This document shows, piece by piece, positions 1 through 12,599 of a stretch of DNA of 64,000 nucleotides. Each line of letters begins with the position of its first letter. Positions within the stretch are counted from its first letter, which is position 1. The translations under genes and the position numbers were made by a program. The notes beneath the pieces are model-generated. The model ran no database searches and was not told the origin of the DNA. It saw nothing but the letters and a program-made list of their open reading frames with translations. Where the stretch lies: assembly GCA_028671895.1 (NCBI GenBank), contig CM053813.1, forward strand, positions 7,936,001-8,000,000. Reading direction: 5' to 3'. Origin of the DNA: Oenanthe sinensis. Its lineage: Eukaryota > Streptophyta > Magnoliopsida > Apiales > Apiaceae.

Positions 1-463
1 TTAACCGACGAGAGCTTGCCTCCAATGTCCTGACACTTGATGCAACGGTCTGGTTCATAAGTGACTAGTCTTGATAGGGGCTCTTGATTCTGAACATGAT
101 TCCACATTCTTCTTTACAAACCTTACTTGTAGCTTCGATTATGATGCACTAAAATCTTCATAGACTAAGACAATCTTCTATAGTTTCCACATCCTTGAAT
201 AGATATCAATATCTTTTATTCTCCACTGAGGCATGAACATGTTAATGAACTTCTTCCAGTGGGCTTCAAGTCTGTAGATGATCCTTTGATACTTTGTCTT
301 AACTGAACTCTGTGATCCAAGATTTCTGTGCACCTGCAAATTATTACATGTCCTGTTCTATTGTTGAGTTATCATCAACCATTACATAGAGATTACATTT
401 AGCATTTCTAGTACACATGAAAGTGCAGTGAGTTACTTCCCTTCACTCCTATCTCCCCTTTCA
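1..463 (-). repeat. 3' LTR of the LARD-like element (cut by window start)
   Basis: Matches 10661-11123 base for base except position 353. It ends in CTTTCA directly before the polypurine tract. About 1000 bases of this LTR lie outside the window. Confidence 0.9.
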
Positions 464-479
464 ATCTCCCCCTATTTGG
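464..479 (-). other. Polypurine tract of the LARD-like element
   Basis: Reads CAAATAGGGGGAGAT on the minus strand and abuts the LTR end at 463. This is the expected plus-strand priming site. The same tract follows the LTRs ending at 41036 and 54207. Confidence 0.85.
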
Positions 480-1074
480 TTGATATGTAATAGCAATCAA
501 ATACTATTTCTCTTTACAATCTCCCCCAAAAGCAATTAAATAAAATTAACTACTAGAGGATAACTCAACTAACATACAAGAAACAATTAAAGTACTGGAC
601 ATGAAAAGAATATACAAAAGGTTCTGGAAACATATAATCAGTTAAATCCAGATTTCCTGAGTTGATGAAAATGAATGATGAATTTCTGAATTTCATTTTC
701 CTTTAGCTTCCTCCACTTCAATGTTCTTCAAAGATGGGGTTCTTTCAATAAAGAAACAAATCATTAGTAAAGACTTCTGAACAATCATTTTCGTTCATCT
801 TACAATTCGAACTAGAACATACAGCTCTCTATGTTCCCCATAAGAGGTCAACTCATTCTCCCCTTAAGGTTGTTCTCTCTTGGAATGAAAGTCACTTCTT
901 CTTTTTCTTCAGGATGTTCTATTTCCAGGAAACATATTTTTCTTTCTTCCCTGCACTATTCCACTGACTTCATCTATCACTGAAACAAGAAATAGAACAC
1001 ACTTGGACACTTCTCAGATGCCCCTTGAAAATCTCCTTCACATTCTTCTTTACCCAGAAAACTTCTACTTAGCA

Positions 1075-1715
1075 AAAACTCCCCCTGAGTTGATACTCTT
1101 CAAAGAAATCTTCATTTTTATTCATTGATCGTGCTGGAAAGAATTCTTCTGCCGAACCTCTCCTAAGAATGTTCCAAGGACATATCTTCAAACAAATAGA
1201 GCAAAATCCCTTAGATATCTTTTCAGAATAAGATATAGCATTGCAAACCAAGATGTTAAAATTCTCCATAACTTCTCCCCTTAGTACGACAAGTAACTTC
1301 TTCCCAATTGACAAAAAGTAACTTCTCCACTTCAGACGAAAAATCAGTTAAATCTACAACACCTTTAGGGATTAGGCTCCAACCAATTACTAAGAAACTC
1401 CCCCTTAGTAATTTCTCCATTGCATCACTAAGGTTTCAATTTTATCTAATTCTCCCCCTTAGTTCATGCAAGCTCCAATCCACCCTTGTGTCTTTAGATA
1501 TCCTCTAAGTAACCTCCACAAGATAGGATTGACAGATCTCATTTCTTGTATCACCAAGAGATCTCGTTTCTTGTATCACCAAATTCTCCCCCTTAGTTGA
1601 GAATATCCTTTAAAACAATAAAAGTATCATCTACATCCAATCGAATAAGAAACTCTCCTCCAATTGAACATAAAATCCTCCTTAGGCCTAAAAATTAATG
1701 TCTCCCCCTTTGAGA
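1075..1715 (-). repeat. Cluster of PPT-like purine tracts
   Basis: At least six C-rich blocks of the type CTCCCCCTTAGT occur near 1079, 1275, 1398, 1451, 1585 and 1702. On the minus strand they read ACTAAGGGGGAG and resemble the true polypurine tract at 464-479. They are spaced irregularly in otherwise unremarkable sequence. Confidence 0.6.
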
Positions 1716-2370
1716 TTGAGAACAACACGAATTAATAGATCCAAAGGTAATAGTTTGGACATTCCCACTAAGCTTCAGCTAGACTCTTCTTCAGCTTGTC
1801 TTCCAGAAAAGAATCTCTTCAACATTCCAGAGCTGGAAAATTCAGTAACAGGATTTAGGCATAGTAGCAAGGTTAGTGTTTGGTCTATGGTTTCCTCACT
1901 TCTACTACGTTCTGTTGGTGTTTACACTTTCAAGCGTAAGTGTTCCACTCATTTCTCTCCCTATTTCTCTCACTCAAGTGTATCACTCCCTCACTTCACT
2001 CAAGTGTTTCTCTCCCTTACTTGCACTCATTCCATTTATAGCAATTTGTACCTGCAAGTAAATCCATGCTAGTCTCACCAAGATATTATGGATCGTTGAC
2101 TGTAGCATGTTGTCGATCACTAAAGATCTAGGTTCTGAGATGGAATCTCAGACAGGGTTTCAGTTAGGCCATCACCCAACTCACCATGAGCAAATCCATG
2201 CACACGTGGTTCGTCGTCGGGGAATAACCCTTCTGAAATTGGAATCTCCTCCATTCCAGGAGTGACTGAAATCCCAACACCCTGATCCTCAAAAGACTCA
2301 TCAAATTGGTAAACCAACTGAATCATAGTCTACGAGTTGTTGCTCAGCTACTTTCAGCATCAACAATCTC

Positions 2371-2520
2371 CCCATATGCAAATCCATGCACTGGATCGTT
2401 GAATGTGGTATGCGTACTAGCAGCTATCTAAGCATCAACCGACTCCCCATATGCAAATCCATGCACTGGATCGTTGACAGTGATATGCCTTTAAGTTTTG
2501 AGCGATCCATGTATTCCAGA
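2371..2520. repeat. 75-bp direct repeat, two copies, plus diverged flanking copies
   Basis: The block starting CCCATATGCAAATCCATG begins at 2371 and again at 2446. Weaker copies sharing AAATCCATGC and GGATCGTTGACTGT occur at about 2060-2110 and 2190. It is non-coding and lies inside the LARD-like element. Confidence 0.65.
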
Positions 2521-5500
2521 ATTTGAATTCCTGGGAGAGTAGACGTGTACAAACGTCTCTCTCAATCACCTATGAAGATGAATTAACTCACTATTTTCAG
2601 TCATGGAAAACTGTTAGTGATTGCCTCTCAACATCAACAGATTGCTCTGCGGATGTGAAATCCCGTTAGGGAACTAGGACTGTTCCTCCTAGGAAGGTTG
2701 ACAAGGATTCTAATATATGGCAAGAAATCCAAGTTTCCCTCAAACACCTGTGAAGGTGGCTCAACAACTTCATTCACCATGAATGGTAAACAAAGAAGTT
2801 TAGGGGTTTTACCTATACCTCACAATGTGCACTTCTTGCAATATGTCCCCACAATTGTTAGTCCCAAGAGAAGCTAGAGAACTGTTAGGTCCTATAACAT
2901 CCCTTAGAAGCAAGAACTTTAGGATTACCATCAGCGTGAATGCTTTTGGTGTGCTTGACTAATTACAAGGTGCTCTGGCTGACGAGCGAATTTTCAATGA
3001 AATCACCCTGTTGAGAGAGTTCATTCAGAAACGGTTGAATTGCCTTTTCAGCTCTGCATCCTTTTGAGAGAATACAGATGAGCTACAGATACCTCAATTT
3101 GTATACTTCTTTCCTTCTCGAGAGGTAGAGCTGTGGGTGCACTTCCGACTTCATCCTTATTTGCTGCATCAAGTGCAGTTTCTCCCTTAACAACCGCTAA
3201 TCTATATAAGTTCCTTATATCACCAAGGGTTGAAAGTTTGAATTAGAATGATAGTGTTTGGTACTAAGGCCTTGGTTAGAAATTGATGGATTATTCAACT
3301 TCTTGACCTTCCCCTATAGCCATTTAGGCCAAGCCATTACGGCTAAACAGATAGAGTTGATCAGAGCTATATAAAATTTGGTAGAGTATGATTAAACTTA
3401 TTCTCTATTCCTTCTCAGAAATATAGCATCGGAGCAATGTATCCTCAAGAAACAATGCACCAGAGCTAAAATGTGGGAATTAATAAAGAATAGGTAAAAG
3501 AATATTAAGCCAAATTTCATAAACTCACAACTTTGAAAAAAAAGTTTAACAGATTAACAAAAGTGTTCTTTTGAATTTCTCTTAGACAAATATCCAATTG
3601 AAATTCAACTCTTTTAACAAAAACATTTTGATTAATAACTCAAATCTATTTCATCTTGCTCACTGTATGTTTTCAGAAATTGTTTTGCAATTCATTCTTA
3701 TCGGATATTAACTCCAATTTAAAACATAAATCATTTAAAAAAAATTGAATGAATGCTTTAGTCATACAGTCCAAGGCACTAATCCCAAAGCAAACAACCA
3801 TTGTTTTAATACTACAGGTCAATGTAAAACAGACATTAACAAGAGTTTTGAAAAACGTTTTACCAATGGTTGATACCTCAAGATCAAAACAATTTACTCA
3901 AATAAAATAGCCTGATAATATGCAACCTAAGTTATAAGTTATCAAGTAACTTTATTTAAACAAATCGTGGAGAGAAAACAGTTTTCATTACAAAACATTT
4001 AGAGAGAGAGAGGATATATGATTTTGAAATAGAAAGATAATCCTCAAGAAATGTTCTCTTTCAAAGAAAACTTTTAGTGGCTTTTCATTCTCTGGCAAAT
4101 GAATGCATGTTTAGATAAAACATTTTTCACAAGAAATAGACAAGAAATTTCTTTATGCATTCAAGTTCTAAAGAATGAAAAACATATGTTAATACTAATG
4201 AATTATCAAAGATATGAATGACAAGACATTCAAAAGTACTAACATCATTCAGTCATTTTGTAATAAAACGCATCTTACTACAAAACAATTAAGCACATAA
4301 GATACTTACATTATGCTAGACAATTACCATTTGTCGCTTGAAACAAACACATATTGCAATATAGATCATGGTAATTCTAAAGCATAAAAATAAGCATCCG
4401 CTAAACACTGAACATACATTGACCGAATGACAGCATTTAACTTCTTACACTACATCTCAACAATTATCACATAAGCATATTGAAAATACTCATGACAATC
4501 AGAATGTATGTAAGCTCGAGGTACTAGTTGCATCAGAGATCAAATACCTTTAAATATTAATACTAAAATTTATGATCTTTGACAACCCCTCGCGATGTAG
4601 TAACTTACTTTCAATATCAGTGTTTTTGAAATAATCTTTTTGTCACTTAGTGCAGAAATTCTAAGTGACATCACTAATATCAAAAGAATGACAACTAATA
4701 TTAATGGATTTTACAAAAGACATGAATTACATCACTTAAACTACATATTAAGTGGTTCCATTAATATTAGCATTAAACAATTAGAAGTAAAGAAAATTAC
4801 GACTAACTATCATTAACTGATATAAGTCAATAACTTTAAATACAACTAATTAAAGCATACAAATACTTATGCTGAACCATTTGATACATATAGCATGAAT
4901 AACTTATGACAGCACAAAGTACGAGGTCCTGGATATAACTTGACTGTACAAAGAGATGCTACAATGTTAGGTCCCTAGGTCATGTTAGGTTCCGGAAGGT
5001 CCTAATTAATCTCATAGAGGTAATATTGGATCCCGGGTGATCACAAGCCAAACATTAACTAGTTCCTAAATATAGTAGACATCTAAATAGCATGAACACT
5101 CTCTATAAACATTATGTTTAAATAAATTAATATTAGACTAGAGTGACATACCTTAGTCAATAGAGCTTTTACTGGTGTATGGTCGTTGAATGAACAATTA
5201 CTCCTCTTTGCCCTAGAGATCGAACGTTTACTCCTTTCGAGATTGAACGTTTACTCCTTTTGGACAGGAATAACTTTTCAGCTACCAGTTAACATTGTTC
5301 CTCGAAACAATACCACGCTCATCCAGACGGAAACTGCATTACCTTCAACACCCAAATATTTCCTTGTAGATATTGGTCTTGGCAGCAGCTTCACTAAACT
5401 CAGCACTCTAGAAATCAGTAGTCCTGACACTAGAAGAGTGGAACCTTTAAAAACTCCGAACTACCTTTCAGCTTCTGTATCAATACCAAGTCTTCATGTG

Positions 5501-8500
5501 GATTGATTCCTTGTGCTAAGTGTATCTGCCTCTAGTTCAATTGAGTTAGTTCCTTGATTCGAACCCTACTCAATCTTGATTAGTTAGTGCATCTTCAGTC
5601 TTCATTGAATTCACTCAGAAAAACCAATGAAATACTCTTATACATGCACGACCAATCACTACTCTACTACCCAGATTCATCAAGAACTGACTCTAGGAAA
5701 TGTTGTTACACAAAACCCTTTGTCATGACAGATGTGTCCTTAATGTTTCCTTAGATATTCAGTGGGTAGAGTAGTCCTCTTCAAATATGATTGAGATCAC
5801 CTTGCATTATCTTTAAATTGACAATTTCCTTTCTAATATGCAATCACTCAATCTGGATCACTAAGTGCTCCTAAGAATCTCAACTCTTACTCAATGAGCA
5901 CTGCTAGCCTTTGAACATCAAACATGACTAGTTGATCCAACTTACTGATGCTCCCCCTGTGATGATGCTTGCAGCTTTTCTTCATCTGGTGTCATCTGAT
6001 CTTGAGCCCTAAACAGGATGTCAACCTTTAGAAATTCAGAGCTAAAATCAAACGAATGCTAGGGAGCTTGATGATGTTGTTCACTGCATCTAGATCATCT
6101 TAAATCAATCACAGACTCTGTGTAAGCTTTTAACTCCAAATAAGATAGCCTTCCATCACACCATGTGACTTCAGGCATGATTAATCTTACTTGATGTCTT
6201 CTCTTTACATTTACTGATTAGACTTGCTGTGTCAACTGATTCAGCCGTAGTGAATAGGAAACCTTAAGTCTATCCATTATCCTTGTAATTTCACTCAAGG
6301 TCTGGATTTCCCTATTAACTCCTCCATTTGGTCATGAAGTCCGAAAACTGAACTTTACTCTAGAATACTCCTTTCAGTGCAGACATAACATAGAATTTCA
6401 TTCGTCAACGAATTCCATTACCTGCCCTCAAAGTGTTCTTACAGCAATCTGCCTAATCCTTTGAATGTGATTAATCACTAAGATGCTTCATCTATCGAAT
6501 GCATGAACAAACACCAAAACTAAACAGGGTAGCCTTTGACTTGACTTCCCTTCAACTGACATACTTCACTAATGTCCTTCTTAAAAGAATTTCATTAGAA
6601 GTAGTCCTTTCTCACCAACTTCATCTTTACCGTCGAATCCGTTATCTTGATAAACCAAGTATTAGTTGATACACCAAGTGTGAGAGCATCATTTGTTGTT
6701 GCAGCTAACTCCATTCTGATAAACTTCAACGAATAGTTGACTTCATCATAAGCATTAAATTTCGTGTCAGCAATAACCTCACTTCCAGTAGAGTGAGCTT
6801 CTATTTCTCTTGACCCCGATCAATATTGTTCATCCTCGAACTGATATTAGGAAACCCTTCGCAAAGAATTCCCTAGGTCTTTCTTAATATTGTGCTTCAG
6901 ATCATTGAAGAAAAATAGGTAACCTTGCTTAACCATTTGAATACCAAAGCAAAAGTAGTTACATGCCTCGAACATGAAAATGTCAGAGATATATAACTTG
7001 TACATGTTGAAAGATACTCTGCATTCACAAATGATTAAGACATGTGGTCCTCAATTTGATTGAGTCCAAGGGTTAGAGATATTTCTAAAAATAGTTAACA
7101 ACAAAGCATTCAAGTTCAACATGCTCATTCTTATCTGACTGATCACTCCTCATCTATATTAGCCTCAACAAGTAGTCTTGGCTATGAGCTTAGTGATCCC
7201 AACCTAACTTAAGGTGGACTAGCAGTCTATAAGAATCATGCCGTACATATATGTAGTCATAGAAGAATCAATCACTCAGATTCCTAATTCTTCTAATTCA
7301 CCTTTATTGTTCACCTTAACATTATACTATCTCTAATTACCTGAGTCAGTTTAAATTTAAAAATTTAATTCATGGTTTATTATACTGACCCCTAGGCAAT
7401 TCCCAAATTAGAAACAGATTCATCTTAACAAGCACATGATCAAATATAGCATTTAATACAACCATGCGAGTATAAACAGATTATAGACAATGTAAACAAC
7501 AAGGCACTTAGCATGCAGCAAATACTCTTTCCGGTAAATGTACCCCTACAAATACCTAAGACTCTATATGCTAACATGATCAATTATCGTAAAGCAAGCA
7601 TTAAATCACACAAGATCTAATCATGAAGTCAAATACTGATAAACAAGCAACACTAACAAACTAGCATAAGTTATCTAATTTATATAGAAATCAAGGTGAG
7701 ACATGCATTACATCAAACTTATAATATAATGCAGTTCAGCACTTAATACTCTATAATTAAATCAAACAAGTATAAACTAGTTAGAAAGTATACCTGAGCG
7801 ATGCTTAGCATTCCATCTCGAGTGATAATCAATTGATCCAAATCAATTTCCATTCTACTGACACTCATGAAAGTATCCTTGCATTTGACCTCAATAAGCA
7901 ATGATGTTCCTGCTTCAACCCAAACTGATACCTGATTGTTCTGCTTAAAGACCCCGACATAGAATGTCTCATGTTCTGCTTGAAAAGATCACTCTTCTTT
8001 GTATGTGTAGCAATAACCCCTTGATTATCATATGTCAGTGATAATCAAACCTTGTGTATTTCTGCCACTGATGTCCTTTAACCAAATCTTCAATTGTTGT
8101 TTTGGTTCTTTGACCGATAAACTGAATTCCTTTTCAAAATCCCAAATTCTTCAGATATTGATTCGAAAACCACTGATCGAAGACTCTTCCCTAAATGAAC
8201 TAATCACCTTTCAATAACCAAATGATCCACTGAGTAGACCGATGTAGAAATACATCTCCAATGGTAAGATCAGGTCTCAACTCCATTAGAATGTTCTTCA
8301 GTCAGTTCGTTTGTCCTCAACGAACGAAGAATCAACTCCTGTTGTTTCGTTTAATAAAACATTTTGTTCAAACAGAAGTATTTAATTTTTTAGGAATTTA
8401 AATAATCAAAATAAATTGAAAATGCATTTTTGATAAATAATAATAAATTTCTCAATTTCAAATTATAAATAAAATAAAATAATTCGAAAAGAAAGTTTTG

Positions 8501-9063
8501 ATATAGAAATAACAAATTTTTCAAGGTATATTAAATAATCATGAAAAAGAAATTATTTCAAATCAAAATTAATTTTCAAAGAATTTTATAGAATTTATAA
8601 TCCAAAACAGTTTCAATTATAATTAAAATAAAACAGATTGAAAATATAAGTTTGATGTAAAAATAATAAATTTTCAAGTCATCTTAGATATTCTTGAAAA
8701 TAAATTATTTCAACCAAAATGATTTTCCAAAAAGTTTTATGAGATTTATAATTAAAACTTCTATAAAAAATAAATTATTAAACCTCAAAAATAATTCTCA
8801 AAATACTTTTAAGAAATTTGAACTCAAAATAAATTAAATTGGGTTTTAAAAAGATCAAATTAATAAAATCCTTAAATAAGAATATTAAGAATATAAAATA
8901 TTTGACTCTAAAATTTAAAAGAAAATAAAATATTTTCAAGATATAAAATAACCTTGAGAAATAAATTATTTAAATTTAAAAATTATTTTCAAAATATTTC
9001 ATATAATTAAATTCAAAATTTAATTATTAAATTAATTATTAAATCAGCCACCCAGATGATGCC
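2521..9063. other. LARD internal region without recognisable genes
   Basis: Moderately AT-rich, becoming very A/T-rich after about 8350. Short ORFs here, for example 5186-5506, show no retroelement motif and no splice-supported continuation. I see no RT (xxDD), integrase HHCC or RNase H motif on either strand. Confidence 0.6.
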
Positions 9064-9070
9064 ATGTGTC

Positions 9071-9545
9071 AACTTCCAGAATTTTCTACTTGGCTCCAAG
9101 TCGAATATTTGTACTTAGAAAAATTTTCAGCTTCCAAAATATTCTACTTGGGCTCAAGTCGAAACTCAAGTCGAAATTTTGTACTTAGAAAAATTTTCAG
9201 CTTCCAAAATATTCTACTTGAGCTCAAGTCGAAACTCAAGTCGAAATTTTGTACTTAGAAAAATTTTCAGCTTCCAAAATGTTCTACTTGAGCTCAAGTC
9301 GAAACTCAAGTCGAAATTTTGTACTTAGAAAAATTTTCAGCTTCCAAAATGTTCTACTTGAGCTCAAGTCGAAACTCAAGTCGAAATTTTGTACTTAGAA
9401 AAATTTTCAGCTTCCAAAATATTCTACTTGAGCTCAAGTCGAAACTCAAGTCGAAATTTTGTACTTAGAAAAATTTTCAGCTTCCAAAATATTCTACTTG
9501 AGCTCAAGTCGAAACTCAAGTCGAAATTTTGTACTTAGAAAAATT
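9071..9545. repeat. 70-bp tandem repeat, six full copies
   Basis: GTACTTAGAAAAATTTTC recurs at 9111, 9181, 9251, 9321, 9391, 9461 and 9531, an exact 70-bp period. A diverged part-copy precedes the array at 9071-9110 and a truncated copy ends it. Each unit contains CAAGTCGAAACTCAAGTCGA, a nested half-repeat. The array sits about 100 bp from the PBS, so it would lie in the 5' leader of the genomic RNA. Confidence 0.92.
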
Positions 9546-9647
9546 CCGGGCTTCAAAAAAAAATTCTGGATGCCCAGTGAACCAATTGTACCCTCTTTAA
9601 TCTCAAAAATAAAAATAGATCCAATCGATTTGTATGTCAATCGAGTA

Positions 9648-9659
9648 GCTTTGATACCA
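9648..9659 (-). other. Primer binding site (initiator Met tRNA type)
   Basis: Minus strand reads TGGTATCAAAGC, one base different from the usual plant Copia PBS TGGTATCAGAGC, and sits two bases from the LTR edge at 9662. Confidence 0.88.
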
Positions 9660-9661
9660 AT

Positions 9662-11123
9662 TGTTAGGTCCTGGAGATCGTAGAGGGGGGGTGAATACGA
9701 TTCCCAAATAAAAATCTGACTTTTATTTATTTTTGGGACAACATAAAAATTACTTTGGTCCAAACCCAGGTACTGTTCATCATCTTCTTCAACCTCAAGA
9801 ACACCATTAAAATAACCAAGATAATGAACGGTAAATCATCCAAAACACACAACACAACAAGATCCAAGAATATAACTTTATATTCATTGAAGTGGGGTAG
9901 ATGCTACATACAAGTTCAAGAACATAAGCTCAAGAACACAACAAAGAAATGATTTTTGGCTCCTCTAAAAATATTACAAATTCTAGATCTAGGAGACAAA
10001 AATCAAACCTATCTTCTAAACAAGATTTAGCAATGTTTACAATAGAAGAATAGATGAGTGGTGAAGATAAAGAAAATCATGGCCCCAAAATATTAAAGTC
10101 TAGTTCGGCCATGGGGGAGAGAAAAATTTTTCTCTCTCTCCCCTTTTCTTCTTTTATCCGAATACTCTCCCTGACCACTCTAAAATTAAGACTTGAGTTT
10201 CTTCTTTTATTATAGAAAAATGTGTAGCTTTTTGCTTTTTCCACCTTTTACTCTTGTCTTCTCAAATCATATCTTCAAAGTCATGTGCAAGCATGCATTT
10301 GGAAATATTTAATGTAAAAGTAATATTTAAATAAATATATATAATATAAATAAAGAATATCTTTATTTATAAAATATATAAATAATTAAATAAATACTTT
10401 ATTTAATTAAATTAAATATTTCCATTCCACTCTTCAATTTGTGTAGACTTCCTTATCCAAATACTTGGCCCCGTATACGTGACTCCACCACGTCCAAGTA
10501 TTTGGCCTTCTAATCTGTGAAGCTTTAGTAAGATCCAATCAGGTTGTGCCGTCTGTCCCTTATCCATTAGGCTGACATTTCTCCAACACTGATTTACCAC
10601 CTTTGTTGATCCTCCACTTGACTCAAGAAAACCAACAACTTTAGAATGATTAAAATCATATTAACCGACGAGAGCTTGCCTCCAATGTCCTGACACTTGA
10701 TGCAACGGTCTGGTTCATAAGTGACTAGTCTTGATAGGGGCTCTTGATTCTGAACATGATTCCACATTCTTCTTTACAAACCTTACTTGTAGCTTCGATT
10801 ATGATGCACTAAAATCTTCATAGACTAAGACAATCTTCTATAGTTTCCACATCCTTGAATAGATATCAATATCTTTTATTCTCCACTGAGGCATGAACAT
10901 GTTAATGAACTTCTTCCAGTGGGCTTCAAGTCTGTAGATGATCCTTTGATACTTTGTCTTAACTGAACTCTGTGATCCAAGATTTCTGTGCACCTGCAAA
11001 TTATTACATGTCATGTTCTATTGTTGAGTTATCATCAACCATTACATAGAGATTACATTTAGCATTTCTAGTACACATGAAAGTGCAGTGAGTTACTTCC
11101 CTTCACTCCTATCTCCCCTTTCA
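9662..11123 (-). repeat. 5' LTR of the LARD-like element
   Basis: Bounded by TG and CA and next to the PBS. The start TGTTAGGTCCTGGAGATCG and a GGGGGGGTGAATACGAT block are shared with the LTRs starting at 37560 and 52901. A block with AATGAACTTCTTCCAGTG (10905-10921) is also common to the three, so they belong to one LTR lineage. Confidence 0.9.
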
Positions 11124-11187
11124 AAAACCTATGTTGTTATCTCCAAAGGTTACCACTCGGCCAGCTTCCTCCTTGAACTGTGACAGC

Positions 11188-11787
11188 TAGAGCTGTTAAA
11201 CGAACCGAGCAAACTCGAACTCGACTCGACTCGACTCGGTAAAAACCCGACTCGACTCGACTCGGTTCGTTAACGAGCTCGAGTTCGGCAAGAAAAAAAA
11301 GCTCGTTAAGCTTAACGAGTCGAGTCGAGTTTTTTGGTTGTTCGACTCGACTCGACTCGGTAGAAACTCGGTACTCGATAAAAAATATAAAAATATATAT
11401 ATATTTTTATTGTTTTAGTTTTTAATTTTTATTTTTTAGTGTTTTAATTTTAGTTTTTAGTGTTTTAATTTTAGTTTTTAGTGTTTTAATTTTAATTTTT
11501 AGTTTTTAGTGTTTTAATTTTAGTTTTTATTAAAAAAAATAAGCCCAAAAAAATAAAATTAAAAAAAAAATATCGAAAAACCCGACTCGACTCGGGATCG
11601 ACTCGGACTCGGGATCGACTCGGTAGGCTCGTTACCGACTCGACTCGACTCGGGTCATTAACGAACCCGAGTTCGGCGCAAAAAAAACTCGTTAAATAAT
11701 CGAGCTCGAGCTCGACTCGGTTAGAAAAACTCGAGATCGAACTCGTTAAGGAAAAACTCGACTCGACTCGACTCGTTTACGGCTCTA
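11188..11787. mobile_element. hAT-type MITE with perfect 8-bp target duplication
   Basis: The direct repeat GTGACAGC flanks the insert at 11180-11187 and 11788-11795. The termini are inverted repeats: TAGAGCTGTTAAACGA at the left and the reverse complement of TAGAGCCGTAAACGA at the right. An 8-bp duplication with TAGAG-type termini is typical of hAT elements. The 600-bp body has no ORF. Both subterminal regions are packed with CGACT/AGTCG pentamers and the centre is A/T-rich. It interrupts Copia coding sequence. Confidence 0.88.
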
Positions 11788-12237
11788 GTGACAGCAAGGC
11801 CTTGACATCAGTCATGTGTCTTGAGCATCCACTATCCAAGATCCACATGACCTTTCTTTTATTACATGTGCCCTGCAATCAAAAACATACCAAATTTTCT
11901 TTGGTACTCAAACTAGGTTGGGTCATTTTTGCTTAGTTACATGGATGTCATTTTGCTTCTTTGCAGTCCTAGCCACTCTATCATGCACAATTTCTTTTTT
12001 CTGTTCTGATTTCTAATTTGGTTAGTGCTACCTAAATTAGATGCATTTCTAGGTGACATAGATTGATTTCTTCCTTTGATTGGACTAGCAGATTTAGGCC
12101 TAGCATTTTTTATGTTCATGTTTTGACTGATGTGACCTTCAACAAACTATCTTCTAATCTAAAAAGGTATTCATGATATTCATGTTACATGGCATGTAAT
12201 CAAACTTATCACAGAAATTTTGTTCATTGTGCATTAA

Positions 12238-12383
12238 AGTCTTAACATATCCACAGGCAAAGTTAGCATGCTCAACAACAGGTTTCCTGCACATATAAGT
12301 GAGATGATTTGTTGAACCACAGTCTTAACATATCCACAGGCAAAGTTAGCATGCTCAACAACAGGTTTCCTGCACATATAAGT
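12238..12383. repeat. 63-bp duplication in the Copia CCHC region
   Basis: 12238-12300 is repeated at 12321-12383 with a 20-bp spacer. The spacer side contains the minus-strand zinc-knuckle-like segment CGSTNHLTYMC, so the duplication disrupted the gag zinc-knuckle module. Confidence 0.85.
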
Positions 12384-12599
12384 ATCCTAGTTCATCACAG
12401 TTAGAGCACCTGATTTTTTTATCTATCTACAGAAGCAGTTTTGTATCCACCTTTGAAATTGTTCCTATGAGTTTTTCTTTTGATTGAAGAGCCAAAGTTT
12501 GGTTTTGGCTTGAAACTTTTTTTTCTTAAATCTCAAGTTTCCAAATCTTTTGGCCAAGAATGCCATAGATTTGTTATCCATCCCTTTAAGCTCCTCAAA

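Larger units (their letters stand above)
1..11123 (-). mobile_element. Young non-autonomous LTR retrotransposon (LARD-like)
   Basis: Bases 1-463 are repeated colinearly at 10661-11123 with one mismatch (353 C, 11013 A). The right copy extends left to a TG at 9662, giving a 1462-bp LTR (TGTTAGGTCC to CCCCTTTCA). Beside it lies a PBS that reads TGGTATCAAAGC on the minus strand. Beside the left copy is a C-rich tract that is a polypurine tract on the minus strand. The element is therefore minus-oriented, with its 5' LTR on the right. The 9.2-kb internal region has no gag, protease, RT or integrase that I can recognise; its longest ORF is about 124 codons. That is the definition of a LARD, mobilised by another element's proteins. 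The outer end of the left LTR is outside the window, so the target duplication cannot be checked. It is inserted in the Copia relic that continues at 11124. Confidence 0.88.

Noticed and set aside
1698..2072. 124-codon ORF
   Set aside because: Composition reflects C/T-rich repeats; no recognisable domain.
5186..5506. 106-codon ORF in the LARD internal region
   Set aside because: No family motif, no supporting flanking frame, and it lies in the non-coding part of a LARD.
9071..9545. Regular repeats resembling a CRISPR array
   Set aside because: Units are tandem with no unique spacers, and the host is a plant.
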